From assembly GCA_040752005.1 (NCBI GenBank), contig JBFMFX010000001.1, positions 124,001-188,000 of the forward strand: a stretch of DNA of 64,000 nt, written 5' to 3'. Positions 26,351-36,202 of the stretch are shown here, piece after piece; the stretch's first letter is position 1; the number at the start of each line of letters is the position of its first letter. The DNA comes from RBG-16-66-20 sp040752005. GTDB lineage: Bacteria; Pseudomonadota; Gammaproteobacteria; Burkholderiales; SG8-39. The notes below the pieces were generated by a model. The model saw only the letters and a list, made by a program, of their open reading frames with translations, was not told where the DNA came from and searched no databases. Made by a program: the position numbers and the translations under genes.

Positions 26351-28104
26351 AGAATCTTGTCCCGCTCCTTGTCGCCGGGGCGCTTGCCGGCTGCGCGATG
26401 CCGCCGGCGCCCCCGTCGCAGGTCAGCCCCGAGATCCTCGGCGAGGTGCAAAAGGCCGGGGCGCGTAAGCCGCAGCCGCCCGCGTCCGCGCTCGACGAGG
26501 CGCTGCTGCCGCCGCTCAGGATGGAGTTGCCTGCCGTCGCCGGCCGCCCGCTCGAGCCGCGCTTCGACCTGTCGGTGAGCAATGCGCCGGCGCAGCAGGT
26601 GTTCCTGTCGCTTGCGACCGGAACGCGGTACAACATGCTCGTGCATCCGTCGGTGTCCGGGACGATCTCGATCCAGCTCAAGGACGTGACGCTCGAGGAG
26701 GCGCTGGAAGCGATCCGTGAACTGTACGGCTACGAGTACGAAAAGCAGGGCAGCCGCATCGTGGTACGCCCGGCTGGCTTGCAGACGCGCGTCTATCGGG
26801 TCAACTACCTCACCGGACAGCGCCGCGGCACGAGCGACGTGCGGGTGCAATCCGGCTCGGTGAGCGATGTCGCGGCCGGCGTCGCACCGGGTGCGGTGCC
26901 CGGCGCACCCGGAGCTGCGCCGGCAGGCGGTTTTCCGGGTGCCGCGCCCGGTCTTGCCCCCGGAATCGCGCGCGCGCTGGAAACGAGCCGGGTGCAGACG
27001 CAGCAGACGAGCGACTTCTGGGCGGGGCTCACCAAGGCGCTGGAGGCGATCGTCGGCACCGAGGGCGGGCGCGGCGTGGTGGTCACCCCGCATTCCGGCG
27101 TGGTCGTGGTACGCGCGATGCCGCAGGAGCTGCGCGCGGTGGAGCAGTACCTGCGCGAGACGCGCCTGGCGGTCGAGCGGCAGGTGATGCTCGAGGCGAA
27201 GATCATCGAGGTGACGCTCGCCGACGAATACCAGGCCGGCATCAACTGGGCGGCGTTCCGCAATTCCGGGCCGAACATCGCGCTGGGGCAATCCTCCAGC
27301 GCCACCGGCACGACGCAACTTGCCACGCGCGGCTCGACGACACCGCTTGCCGCCGGCAACCAGGCGGTGGACACCGCCGCTCGCATCGCCGCCACCGCCG
27401 GCTCCGCGCTCGCGGCGGCGAATCCGGCGACCGCGATCTTCGGCATCGCGCTGCAGACCTCGAACTTCGCCGCGCTGCTTCAGTTCCTGCAGACCCAGGG
27501 CAGCGTGCAGGTGCTCTCGAGCCCCCGGATCGCGGTGCTCAACAACCAGAAGGCGGTGCTGAAGGTGGGCACCGACGAGTTCTTCGTCACCAACGTCTCG
27601 ACCACCACCACCACGACCGGCACCGCGACCCAGCAGACCCCGTCGGTGACCGTGGCGCCGTTCTTTTCCGGCATCGTGCTCGATGTCACCCCGCAGATCG
27701 CCGAGGGCGGTGCGATCATGCTGCACGTGCGCCCGTCGGTGAGCGAGGTGACCGAGAGCCGCCGCGTGGTGGATCTGGGCGGAACGCTGCCCTCGATCAA
27801 CCTGCCGCTCGCCAAGAGCCAGGTGAGCGAGACCGACACCATCGTGCGGGCGACCGACGGCAACATCGTCGCGATCGGCGGCCTGATGAGCCTGGACGTG
27901 CGCGACAGCCGCGGCGGGCTGCCCGGCGGACCGGATCCGCTGCGCAACGCCAACCGGCAAACGCGCAAGAAAGAGCTGGTGATCCTCATCAAGCCGACGG
28001 TGATCTGGGGCGACCGGGACTGGGAAGCGGACCTGCGCGAGACCGGCGAGCGGCTGCGCGGCTTCTACCCGCCGCGCGAAGAGCGCGAGGGCGCGCGGCA
28101 GTGA
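26347..28104 (+). CDS. mshL: MSHA outer-membrane secretin MshL
   Basis: A 585-residue lipoprotein secretin. The lipobox is LAGC with Cys17. A STN-type N-terminal domain lies near residues 70-130, an NolW-type domain follows, then the secretin domain (VLSSPRIAVLNNQKA near 395 and SGIVLDVTPQI near 443). A Gly/Ala/Pro-rich insert (about residues 178-213) and a Thr-rich loop near 420 interrupt the domains. It forms the ring through which the pilus exits. Overlaps with mshK and mshM (ATGA, GTGA) indicate tight coupling. Confidence 0.93.
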   Translation: MKNLVPLLVAGALAGCAMPPAPPSQVSPEILGEVQKAGARKPQPPASALDEALLPPLRMELPAVAGRPLEPRFDLSVSNAPAQQVFLSLATGTRYNMLVHPSVSGTISIQLKDVTLEEALEAIRELYGYEYEKQGSRIVVRPAGLQTRVYRVNYLTGQRRGTSDVRVQSGSVSDVAAGVAPGAVPGAPGAAPAGGFPGAAPGLAPGIARALETSRVQTQQTSDFWAGLTKALEAIVGTEGGRGVVVTPHSGVVVVRAMPQELRAVEQYLRETRLAVERQVMLEAKIIEVTLADEYQAGINWAAFRNSGPNIALGQSSSATGTTQLATRGSTTPLAAGNQAVDTAARIAATAGSALAAANPATAIFGIALQTSNFAALLQFLQTQGSVQVLSSPRIAVLNNQKAVLKVGTDEFFVTNVSTTTTTTGTATQQTPSVTVAPFFSGIVLDVTPQIAEGGAIMLHVRPSVSEVTESRRVVDLGGTLPSINLPLAKSQVSETDTIVRATDGNIVAIGGLMSLDVRDSRGGLPGGPDPLRNANRQTRKKELVILIKPTVIWGDRDWEADLRETGERLRGFYPPREEREGARQ

Positions 28105-28976
28105 ACTACCTGCGGCACTACGGCCTGCGCGAGCCGCCCTTCGGCATCACGCCGGACACCAGCTTTTTCTTCGCCTGCCGCAGCACGCAGGAGGCGCTCA
28201 ACGTTCTGCTGGTCGCGGTCGCCAACGGCGAGGGCTTCATCAAGATCACCGGTGAGGTGGGAACCGGAAAGACGCTGCTGTGCCGCAAGTTCCTCCGGAC
28301 GATCGGCCCGGGCCATGTGACCGCGTACCTGCCGAATCCGATGCTCGATCCGCGCGGGCTATTCGCCGCACTCGCGGAAGAACTCGGCCTGACGGTGACC
28401 GCGCGGGAGGATGCCAGGCTATTGCTTCACGCGATCACTCGTACGCTGCTCGATCAGGCTCGCAATAGCAGGCGGGTGGTGCTCTGCCTGGACGAGGCGC
28501 AGGCGATGCCGACCGAGACGCTGGAGGCGTTGCGGCTGCTCACGAACCTGGAGACCGAGAAGCGCAAGCTCCTTCAGGTGGTGCTCTTCGGCCAGCCGGA
28601 GCTCGATCGCAGGCTCGCCGAGGCGCCGGTCCGGCAACTCGCGCAGCGCATCACGTTCCATTACCGGCTGCGCGGACTGGATGCCGACGAAGTCGGCACC
28701 TACGTCGCGCACCGCTTGGTGGTCGCCGGATACCGCGGCGAGCCTCTGTTCAGCGACGGCGCGCTCGCCGCCTTGCACCGCGCGAGCCGCGGCGTGCCGC
28801 GGCTGGTGAACATCCTGGCGCACAAGGCACTGCTCGCGCTCTTCGGCGAGGGGGGCAACCGGGTCGAGCGCCGCCACGTGCGCCTTGCTGCGACCGACAC
28901 GCCTTCGGCGCGGCCGCTCGCCGGCTGGCGCGCGTGGATCGCGCCGGGTATCTCCCGCCTGAGGGCGAGCCGATGA
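28101..28976 (+). CDS. mshM: AAA ATPase MshM (ExeA-like)
   Basis: A 291-residue AAA+ ATPase resembling the cytoplasmic part of ExeA/GspA. Walker A GEVGTGKT spans residues 51-58 and Walker B CLDEAQAM is near residue 132. The N-terminal YGLREPPFGITPDTSFF segment is the family signature. It is thought to help insert or assemble the secretin. It starts at GTG within the mshL stop and ends in ATGA with mshN. Confidence 0.92.
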   Translation: MNYLRHYGLREPPFGITPDTSFFFACRSTQEALNVLLVAVANGEGFIKITGEVGTGKTLLCRKFLRTIGPGHVTAYLPNPMLDPRGLFAALAEELGLTVTAREDARLLLHAITRTLLDQARNSRRVVLCLDEAQAMPTETLEALRLLTNLETEKRKLLQVVLFGQPELDRRLAEAPVRQLAQRITFHYRLRGLDADEVGTYVAHRLVVAGYRGEPLFSDGALAALHRASRGVPRLVNILAHKALLALFGEGGNRVERRHVRLAATDTPSARPLAGWRAWIAPGISRLRASR

Positions 28977-30166
28977 GCCTCATCAACAAGGTGCTGCGCG
29001 AGCTGGACGAGCGCCAGGCGCTTGCCGGCGAGCCGGGCGCGCTACCGCCCAAGGAGGTGCGCGTCGTGGCGCAGGCGCGCGCGGGCGGACGCGAGTGGTT
29101 CTGGCGCGCCCTCGCGGTGCTGATGCTCGCCTGCGTCGGTTGGGTCGGCTGGGTTGCCTGGGAAATCTCGCCGCGGCAGATCGTGACCGAGGAAGGGTTG
29201 AGAGCCGGGGCGATGGCGCGCCGGCCGGCGGCCGCTCAGGCGGCCGCAGCGCAGCCTGCGCCGGCGTCCCCCGGCCCCGAAGCTGCGCCCGGCTCCCCGC
29301 GGGCAGAGGGCGCGACGGCACAGCCCCAGGCACGCCCATTGGTCGGCGAGCAGTTGCGACTCGCCGGCGTGCTGGAAACCCCGGTGAGCGAGCCTGCTGC
29401 GGGCGAGCAGCGCGCCGCCGCCACGGCGAAACCGCGGGGTCAGACGCGGCCGCCGGAGAGCGCGGCGCCACCGCCGGCGGCGAGCGCGCCCGCCCGGGAG
29501 CCGAAGCCGCTCGCGCTCGACGTTCTGCAGGCGCGAATACTTGCGCCGCCGGAGCGCGGCCCGGTGCGGGTCGAGCGCCGCGAGCGCGAGCCCTCGGCGC
29601 CCGAGCGCGCCGAGCGTGAGTTTCGCCGCGCGGTCGCGTTGCTGCGCGACGGGCGGCCGACGGAAGCCGAGCAGGTGCTCGCCGCGGCGATCGGAGCCGA
29701 TCCCTCGCACGCCGCCGCGCGTCAGGCGCTCGTCGCGCTGCTCCTCGAGCGCGGGCGGCTCGACGAGAGCGCCAAACTGCTCGAAGACGGCCTCGCCATT
29801 CATCCCGGCAACGTCGCCTTCGCGGTGGCGCTCGCGCGCATTCACATCGAGCAGCGCAACGCGCCCGCGGCGCTCGCGGTGCTCGAGCCGCTGCGCCGCG
29901 AACTGCTCGCGAACGCGCGGCACGCGCAGCTGCTTGCCGCGGTCGAGCAGCGCCTGGAGCGCCATGCCGAGGCGGCCGAGGCGCTGCGCGCCGCGCTCGC
30001 CGCGGAGCCGGGAAACGGCGCCGCCTGGGCAGCGCTCGGGGTGTCGCTGGAGGCGCTCGGCCACAAGCCGGAGGCGGCCGAGGCCTACCGCCGGGCGCTT
30101 GCCGCCGGCGGGCTGAGCGCGCAGGTCGAGGAGCATGCAGAACGCCGCCTCCGTGCTCTGCGCTGA
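28973..30166 (+). CDS. mshN: MSHA TPR protein MshN
   Basis: A 397-residue protein with a short cytoplasmic head beginning MSLINKVLRELD, a membrane helix at about residues 43-63, an Ala/Pro-rich linker (about 80-200) and about five tetratricopeptide repeats from residue 205 to the end. The head motif is shared with MshN and GspB/ExeB-type partners of the AAA protein encoded just upstream. Ninety-odd GC-rich bases without visible signals separate it from the next gene. Confidence 0.88.
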   Translation: MSLINKVLRELDERQALAGEPGALPPKEVRVVAQARAGGREWFWRALAVLMLACVGWVGWVAWEISPRQIVTEEGLRAGAMARRPAAAQAAAAQPAPASPGPEAAPGSPRAEGATAQPQARPLVGEQLRLAGVLETPVSEPAAGEQRAAATAKPRGQTRPPESAAPPPAASAPAREPKPLALDVLQARILAPPERGPVRVERREREPSAPERAEREFRRAVALLRDGRPTEAEQVLAAAIGADPSHAAARQALVALLLERGRLDESAKLLEDGLAIHPGNVAFAVALARIHIEQRNAPAALAVLEPLRRELLANARHAQLLAAVEQRLERHAEAAEALRAALAAEPGNGAAWAALGVSLEALGHKPEAAEAYRRALAAGGLSAQVEEHAERRLRALR

Positions 30167-30282
30167 GCAGGCGGCGGGTTCGGCGGCCGCAGGTAGCGGC
30201 GCCCGCGCTTAGCGGCCGGCACGACCGAGCGGAAGGATTTCATCGCCTGCATCGGCGCCGGATGGTAGGTTCCAAAGGGAAC

Positions 30283-33200
30283 ATGGCGTGCCTGCGCGTT
30301 CTTTTTGCCTGCGCGGCGCTGGTCGCGGCCGCTGGCGCCGCCCGGGCGCAGATCGCCTTCGTCGGCGCAACGCAAGCGAGCAGCCCCGGAGTCACCGCGA
30401 TCGCCTTCGTGGCGCAGCAAAGCGGGGACGGAAATACAGCCTCGCGCACGGTCGCCCGCCCCGGGGGCGTGGTGGTCGACCGCCTCATGATCGCGCAGGT
30501 GGTCGTCAAGGGAACCGGCTTTTCGATCACCGCGCCGTCCGGCTGGACGCTGGTGAACCAGGCGACCGCCGGCACCGGAGGGCAAGCTTTCACGCAGGCG
30601 ATCTACTGGAAGCGCATGACCGCCACCGAACCGACGGACTACACCTGGGCATGGGGCGTGCCGCGGCGCAACGTAGTCGGCATCGTGTCGTACGACAACG
30701 TGGACCCGAACGGAGACCCGATCGTCGCCTGGACGGTGCAGACCGCGGCATCGAGTGCCACCATCACGATGAGCGGACTGACGACGGTCGCGCCGTCTTC
30801 CTGGATCGTGGCGCTCGCCGGCAGCTCGCGCTCGAGCAGCCATTCGACACCGGCCGGGATGACCGAGCGCTACGATCGAAATTCCGGTGGCGGCACCGGC
30901 GGCGTCACCGCCTCGCAGTCCACAGAGCTTCGCGCCACGCCGGGCGCGACCGGCAACCGCACCTCGACCATCGCCGCAGGGGCGGCCGCCAACATCGGCC
31001 ACATGCTCGCGATCCAGCCCCGCGGCAGCACGCTCGCCCTCGCGGTTCCAGCCGGAGCGGTCGGCGACGTGCTGATCGCGTCTATCGCGTCGCGGCCGTG
31101 CAGCAGCACGAGCGGCAGTCCCTGCACCACGAGCATCGTCGCGCCGGCGGGCTGGACCGCGATCAACACCGTCAGCCAGACGACGGGCGCGGGCACCGGC
31201 GGGTTCGGCAACCAGTTGGCAGTTTATTTCCGCGTGACCGATGGTACGGAACCGGCGAGCTACACCTGGACGTTCGGCGGCACGCCGGTGAACAACGGCG
31301 TGGCCGGCGGGATGCTGCGATTCTCCGGGGTGGACAGCGCGAGCCCGATCGTCGCCGAGGCGGGACAGGCGACCCCATCCGGCACGGCTCACACCGCGCC
31401 GAGCATCACCACCACGGTGACGAACACGATGCTGGTTTCCTCGCACGCGGCGAACTCCTCGGCCTCCTGGACCCCGCCTGCCGGCATGACCGAGCAGGTG
31501 GACGCGGCTTCGCTTGCGGTCCCCAACAACCTCGGCATCTCGCTGGAGGTGAACACCGAGCCGTTCGCGCCCGCCGGCGCGACCGGCACGCGGACCGCGA
31601 GCTGGGTGTCGCCGCCGGCTGCAGACACCGGCGCGACGCACATGCTGGCGCTGCGGCCGGCGCCTGCGCTCCAGCACTATGCGATCAGCTACCCGGGAGG
31701 AGCGACCGCGGTGACCTGCGATCCACATCAGGTGACGATCACCGGCCACGACTCGTCGCACAATCCGGTCGCGCCCCCTGCCGGCACGGTGCTCACCCTC
31801 AACACCTCGACGGGCACCGGCGTCTGGACGACCAAGGACTCAGGCAGCGGCACCTGGACGCCGTCGGGGCTGAACAACGGGGTCGCGACTTACACCTGGC
31901 CGGGGGGCGAGACGAGCTTCACCGTGCGGCTGCGGCACAACACCCCGGTGAGCCTCGGCATCAACCTCTCGGACTCGAGCGGCCGGACCGAGGGCACCGG
32001 CTCGGAAGACCCGTCGCTCACCTTCGCCGATGCCGCCTTCAGGGTGACCGATGCCGCCGGCACTGCGACCGCCACGTTCGGCACTCACATCGCGGGGAAG
32101 AACTCGGACGTCGGGTTCGGGGCGCAGACGCGCTACCTGCAGGCGATCCGCACCGACACCAATAGCGGAAGCTGCGTCGCGCTCATCCAGAACCAGACGG
32201 TGAGCGTCGAGATGGCGGGCGCGCGGATCAATCCGACCGGCGGCGCGAGCCAGGTGAGCATCCGCAACAGCTCGGGCGCGATGGTGCCGGTCGCGACCAG
32301 CGCCGGCGCGCCGCCCGGAAGCTACACCAGCGTGTCGCTCGCCTTCGACGCGCAGTCCAAGGCGCCGCTCGTCTTCAACTACCCGGATGCGGGCAGCATC
32401 GCGATCTACGCGCGCTATGCGCTTCCGGCGCCGCCTGCGGGAACGTACGTGAGCGGCAGCTCGAACACCTTCGTCGTCCGGCCGTTCGGCCTTCGCATTT
32501 CCGGCGTGACGACGAGCGCCTCGCCCTCGCCGTCCGACCCTGCGCCCTATGTCGCCGGCCAGAACTTCAACGCGACGGTGACGGCGGTCGCCTGGAAGTC
32601 GGGCGACGACGCCGACAACGACGGCGTGCCCGACACCGATGCCCAGATCGCCGCGAACGCCGCGACCCCGAACTTCGGCCAGGAAACTCCGGCGGCGACC
32701 GCGACCCTGTCGCACACGCTCAACGCGCCTTCGGGAGGCGTAGCGGGAACGCTCGGTGGCAGCACCACCTTCACCGGCTTTGTCGCGGGCGCGAGCACGC
32801 AGGCGGTGAACTGGAGCGAGGTGGGGTTCATCAATCTCTTCGCGACCACTTCGAACTACCTGGGCGGCGGCCAGAACGTGACCAATTCGGCCGCCGGGCT
32901 GACCGGCGTCGGCCGCTTCAGGCCGGCTCATTTCGCGCTCACCGGGGCAAGCCTCGCGCACCGCACCGACAAGTCGTGCGCTCCGGCCTCCACCTTCACC
33001 TATCTGGGCGAGCGGTTCGACCTCTCGTTCACGCTGCAGGCGAGAAACAGCGCGAGCGCGATCACGCAGAACTACACCGGCGCCTACGCCAAGCTCGGCC
33101 TGACCGCGTTCTCGAACTACAACCTCGGCGCGCGCAGCGGCACGACGAACCTGACCCCGCGCCTGTCGGGACTGTCGGCGAGCGGCACCTGGTCGAACGG

Positions 33201-33867
33201 CAGCGCGAGCCCGACCCTCGCGGCGCTCGTCAGCCGCGCTTCGAGCCCGGAGCCGCCCTTCACCGCCGTCCAGTTCGGCATCGCGCCGACCGACGCCGAC
33301 GGCGTGGCGATGAACACGCTCGACTTCGACGCAGACGGCGACAGCGTGAACGAGCGCAAGCGGCTCGACGGCGTCTCCGGGGAGCTGCGCTACGGCCGCA
33401 TCCGGCTGGAGAACGCCAACGGCTCGGAATTGCTCGACCTGCCGGTGCCGATGCGCCTCGAGTACTACGCCGGCGCCTCCGGCTGGCAGGTCAATTCCGC
33501 CGATACCTGTTCGGCGGTCGCGGCCTCCGATTTCGCCTTCTCGTTCCCGGCCGACCCGAAGAACCAGCTCGCCGCCTGCGAGACGCGCGCGATCGTCGCC
33601 GGCACCCCGCCCGCGCAGACGCTCACGCTGGAAAAGCCGGGCGCCGGCAACCAGGGCTGGACCGATCTGACGCTCAACCTCGGAGCAGCGGCGAGCGGCA
33701 ATACCTGCACCGCGATCGGCGGACCGGGTCCGGCGGCGAGCACCGCCAACATGCCGTACCTGCAGTTCAAGTGGAAGAATCCGGTGGACGAGAATCCGGG
33801 CGCGCGCGCCACCTTCGGCATGCAGCCCTCGCGCGGACCGGTGATCTACCGGCGCGAGCGCTACTGA
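30283..33867 (+). CDS. mshQ: Large secreted MshQ-like adhesin candidate (DUF6701)
   Basis: A secreted protein of about 1194 residues. The signal peptide ends ARA before QIAFVG. The N-terminal 450 residues contain two related beta-rich domains, each with a W-T-LVNQ or WTAINT segment, a YTW segment (TDYTWAWG, ASYTWTFG) and a GD/ASPIVA segment, which I read as a tandem duplication. The C-terminal half matches the layout of the DUF6701 domain of MshQ, Ser/Thr/Gly-rich with Cys pairs. I prefer the ATG at 30283 after AAAGGGA; an in-frame ATG at 30262 adds seven residues. A tip adhesin role is inferred, not shown. Confidence 0.8.
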   Translation: MACLRVLFACAALVAAAGAARAQIAFVGATQASSPGVTAIAFVAQQSGDGNTASRTVARPGGVVVDRLMIAQVVVKGTGFSITAPSGWTLVNQATAGTGGQAFTQAIYWKRMTATEPTDYTWAWGVPRRNVVGIVSYDNVDPNGDPIVAWTVQTAASSATITMSGLTTVAPSSWIVALAGSSRSSSHSTPAGMTERYDRNSGGGTGGVTASQSTELRATPGATGNRTSTIAAGAAANIGHMLAIQPRGSTLALAVPAGAVGDVLIASIASRPCSSTSGSPCTTSIVAPAGWTAINTVSQTTGAGTGGFGNQLAVYFRVTDGTEPASYTWTFGGTPVNNGVAGGMLRFSGVDSASPIVAEAGQATPSGTAHTAPSITTTVTNTMLVSSHAANSSASWTPPAGMTEQVDAASLAVPNNLGISLEVNTEPFAPAGATGTRTASWVSPPAADTGATHMLALRPAPALQHYAISYPGGATAVTCDPHQVTITGHDSSHNPVAPPAGTVLTLNTSTGTGVWTTKDSGSGTWTPSGLNNGVATYTWPGGETSFTVRLRHNTPVSLGINLSDSSGRTEGTGSEDPSLTFADAAFRVTDAAGTATATFGTHIAGKNSDVGFGAQTRYLQAIRTDTNSGSCVALIQNQTVSVEMAGARINPTGGASQVSIRNSSGAMVPVATSAGAPPGSYTSVSLAFDAQSKAPLVFNYPDAGSIAIYARYALPAPPAGTYVSGSSNTFVVRPFGLRISGVTTSASPSPSDPAPYVAGQNFNATVTAVAWKSGDDADNDGVPDTDAQIAANAATPNFGQETPAATATLSHTLNAPSGGVAGTLGGSTTFTGFVAGASTQAVNWSEVGFINLFATTSNYLGGGQNVTNSAAGLTGVGRFRPAHFALTGASLAHRTDKSCAPASTFTYLGERFDLSFTLQARNSASAITQNYTGAYAKLGLTAFSNYNLGARSGTTNLTPRLSGLSASGTWSNGSASPTLAALVSRASSPEPPFTAVQFGIAPTDADGVAMNTLDFDADGDSVNERKRLDGVSGELRYGRIRLENANGSELLDLPVPMRLEYYAGASGWQVNSADTCSAVAASDFAFSFPADPKNQLAACETRAIVAGTPPAQTLTLEKPGAGNQGWTDLTLNLGAAASGNTCTAIGGPGPAASTANMPYLQFKWKNPVDENPGARATFGMQPSRGPVIYRRERY

Positions 33868-33873
33868 TCCGCG

Positions 33874-34374
33874 ATGCGGCGCGCGGGCTTCACGCTGCTC
33901 GAGCTGGTCCTGGTGCTCGCGCTGGTGGGCATCCTCGCGGTCGTCGCATACCCGCGACTGGTCGGGCGCGAATTCCACGAGCGCGGCTTTCGCGACCAGG
34001 TGCTCGGCACGCTGCAGCACGCGCGGCGGCTCGCGGTCGCCGCGCGCCGCTACACCTGCATCAGCGTGGCGCCGGGCAGCGGACCGTCGGCGAGCGTCTC
34101 GGTGAGCCGCGACGCGACCGCGCCCGAGAGCGTCGCGACGGTGAACTGCACGGTCGCGCTGCCGCTGCCGCAGCCGGGGGCCGGCTGCGCGGCGAGCAAC
34201 CAGGTATGCGCTCCCGGCGGCGTGTCGCTCTCGGCCTCGGTGACGGGCTTCGCGTTCGATCCGCTCGGCCGGGCGGTGGACTCTTCGAAGGCGGTGCTCA
34301 CCACCACCCCGACGTTCACGGTGAGCAACCAGCCGGCGATCTCGGTCACGCCCGAGACCGGGGTGGCGCAATGA
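33874..34374 (+). CDS. mshC: MSHA minor pseudopilin MshC-like (GspH-type)
   Basis: A 166-residue type IV pilin-like protein with a very short leader MRRAG and cleavage before FTLLELV, keeping Phe1 and Glu5. The hydrophobic N-terminal helix is followed by a GspH-like globular part with four Cys (two visible pairs). It starts seven bases after mshQ and overlaps mshD as ATGA. Assignment to mshC rests on order and type; pseudopilins diverge strongly. Confidence 0.82.
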   Translation: MRRAGFTLLELVLVLALVGILAVVAYPRLVGREFHERGFRDQVLGTLQHARRLAVAARRYTCISVAPGSGPSASVSVSRDATAPESVATVNCTVALPLPQPGAGCAASNQVCAPGGVSLSASVTGFAFDPLGRAVDSSKAVLTTTPTFTVSNQPAISVTPETGVAQ

Positions 34375-34847
34375 GCGCGCGGGTATCGCTCGGGCAAGCG
34401 GGCGTTGCGCGCGGCTTTTCGCTCGTCGAGCTGGTCGTCTTCATCGTGGTGGTCGGCGTCGGGCTTGCGGGCGTGCTCGCGGTGCTCAACCTCGCGACGC
34501 AAAAGAGCGCCGACCCGATGGTGCGCAAGCAGGCGCTCATGATCGCCGAGCAGATGCTGGAGGAAATCGCGCTCCAGCCCTTCGGGCCGAATGCGGGCGG
34601 CTGCACTTACGCGACCCGCAAGAACTGCAACGACGTGGACGATTACAACGGCTTCAGTTCGAGCACGATCCTCGACCTTTCGGGCGGCCCGGTTTCCGGG
34701 CTCTCGGGGTACTCGCTCGCGGTGACCGTCAGTTCCACCGCGGACCTGGCTCCGGTGCCTGGCACCGATGCGCGCCGCATCACGGTCACCGTCACCGGGC
34801 GGGGCGAATCGGTGACGCTCGTCGGCTACCGCACGCGCTATGACTGA
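34371..34847 (+). CDS. mshD: MSHA minor pseudopilin MshD-like
   Basis: A 158-residue prepilin-like protein with a 15-residue basic leader and cleavage at ARG before FSLVELV; Glu5 is present. The segment MVRKQALMIAEQMLEEIALQPF after the helix (read in two parts, near residues 50-70) is typical of MshD/PilV-type minor pilins. It overlaps both neighbours, by four bases with mshC and eight with mshO. Confidence 0.85.
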   Translation: MSARVSLGQAGVARGFSLVELVVFIVVVGVGLAGVLAVLNLATQKSADPMVRKQALMIAEQMLEEIALQPFGPNAGGCTYATRKNCNDVDDYNGFSSSTILDLSGGPVSGLSGYSLAVTVSSTADLAPVPGTDARRITVTVTGRGESVTLVGYRTRYD

Positions 34848-35643
34848 GCGGCGCGGGCGCGGCTTCAGCCTGATCGAGGCGGCGATCGCGATCGCGATCC
34901 TCGGCGTCGTCGCCGCGGTGGTCGCGGTGTTCCTGCGCGGGCCGGCCGAGGGCTACTTCGACACCGCGCGCCGCGCGGCGCTCACCGAGGCCGCCGACAA
35001 CGCGATCCGGCGGCTGGCGCGCGACGTGCGCGCGGCGCTGCCGAGCAGCGTGCGGCCGGGACCGACGAACCAGTGCTTCGAGTTCCTGCCCAACCACGGC
35101 GGCGGCCGCTACCGGATCGAACCGCAGGCGGGCGGCGGCGGCGACGTGCTCGATCTCACTACCGCCGACGGCGCCTTCGACGTGCTCGCGGCGAGCGCGC
35201 TGCCGAATTTCGGCGCGAGCGCAAGCGGCACCTACCAGGCGGTGGTGTACAACCTCGGCATCCCGGGGGCAGATGCCTATGCCGGCGACAACCGCACCGG
35301 CCTTGCCAGCACCTCGACCGCGAGCCTGTTCAACCTCACCCCGGCGAAGCAGTTTCCGTTCGGCTCGCCGGCGCGCCGGGTGCTGGTGACCGAGAACTTC
35401 GCGGTCGTCTACTCCTGCTCGGGCGGTGCGCTGCTTCGCTCCACCCGGCCGATCAGCGCCGCGCCGCTCGCGAGCTGCCCGGCGAGCGGAACGGCACTTG
35501 CCGCCAGCGTCTTTTCCTGCGCGTTCGACTACACCGCCGCGGTGAACACCCGGTTCGGGGTGCTCGCGGTGATGCTCGAGCTTTCTTCCGGCGGAGAGAA
35601 GGTCCAGCTCTACCACGAGATCCATGTGGATAACGTCCCGTAG
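34840..35643 (+). CDS. mshO: MSHA minor pseudopilin MshO-like
   Basis: A 267-residue prepilin-like protein. The leader MTERRGRG precedes FSLIEAAIAIAILG, with Glu5 present. It is larger than the other pseudopilins, as MshO/PilW-type proteins are, and has Cys residues positioned for disulfides. The start lies inside the last eight bases of mshD. Confidence 0.84.
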   Translation: MTERRGRGFSLIEAAIAIAILGVVAAVVAVFLRGPAEGYFDTARRAALTEAADNAIRRLARDVRAALPSSVRPGPTNQCFEFLPNHGGGRYRIEPQAGGGGDVLDLTTADGAFDVLAASALPNFGASASGTYQAVVYNLGIPGADAYAGDNRTGLASTSTASLFNLTPAKQFPFGSPARRVLVTENFAVVYSCSGGALLRSTRPISAAPLASCPASGTALAASVFSCAFDYTAAVNTRFGVLAVMLELSSGGEKVQLYHEIHVDNVP

Positions 35644-36088
35644 CGAACCGGTCCGGGTGCGCCGGCGCTTCGAGCGCGGTATCGGCACGATCGCGGCACT
35701 GATCGTTCTCGTGATCCTCGCCGCGCTCGCGGCGGCGATCGCGGTGGTCTCCTCGAGCCAGCACGCCGGCGCCGCGCTCGACCTTCAGGGGGCGAAGGCG
35801 CTTCAGGCGGCGCGCGCCGGGTTCGAGTACGGCGTCTACCGGGCGATCGTCGAGACTCCGGCGAGCTGCGGCTCGACCAACCTGAACCTTTCCGCGACCG
35901 GCTTCACCGTCACCGTGAGCTGCACCGCGGTGGCCTCGGGCGACGCGGACGAAAGAGGGCTGGGCACGATTTACCGGATCCGCTCCACGGCCTGCCAACC
36001 GCCTTCGGGCGGCGCCTGCCCCGGGGATACCTCGTCGCCCTACTATGTCGAGCGCCACATCGAGGCGCTCGCCGAGCGCTCACCGTGA
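35624..36088 (+). CDS. mshP: MSHA minor pseudopilin MshP-like
   Basis: A 154-residue protein with a 19-residue basic leader ending ERG before IGTIAALIVLV. Unlike the other pseudopilins it lacks Glu5, as in MshP and GspK-type members that cap the pilus tip. The RAGFEYGVYRA segment after the helix resembles PilX/MshP proteins. It begins 20 bases inside the mshO end and is the last gene before the pilin promoter region. Confidence 0.8.
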   Translation: MWITSRSEPVRVRRRFERGIGTIAALIVLVILAALAAAIAVVSSSQHAGAALDLQGAKALQAARAGFEYGVYRAIVETPASCGSTNLNLSATGFTVTVSCTAVASGDADERGLGTIYRIRSTACQPPSGGACPGDTSSPYYVERHIEALAERSP

Positions 36089-36173
36089 GACCGCGAGCGA
36101 AGGGCGGCCCTGGGGGGCGTGGCGAAAATGCAAAAAATTTCTCGAACGGTTCTTCGGTTCGGCCAAGAAGGTG

Positions 36174-36202
36174 TTGATTCGACGCGGCAATCGTGAGATA
36201 CT
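36174..36202 (+). promoter_or_regulatory. Putative sigma-70 promoter for the major pilin
   Basis: TTGATT (36174-36179), 17 bases, GATACT (36197-36202) in the 225-base gap between mshP and the pilin gene. The flanking sequence is AT-richer than the surrounding genes. Expected transcript start is near 36209, leaving about 105 untranslated bases before the pilin ATG. No sigma-54 GG-N10-GC signature was found. Confidence 0.5.

Noticed and set aside
31840..34371. A minus-strand open frame of 843 codons antisense to the mshQ-like gene
   Set aside because: Composition is Arg/Ala-rich without motifs, there is no ribosome binding site, and it mirrors the codon periodicity of the sense gene.
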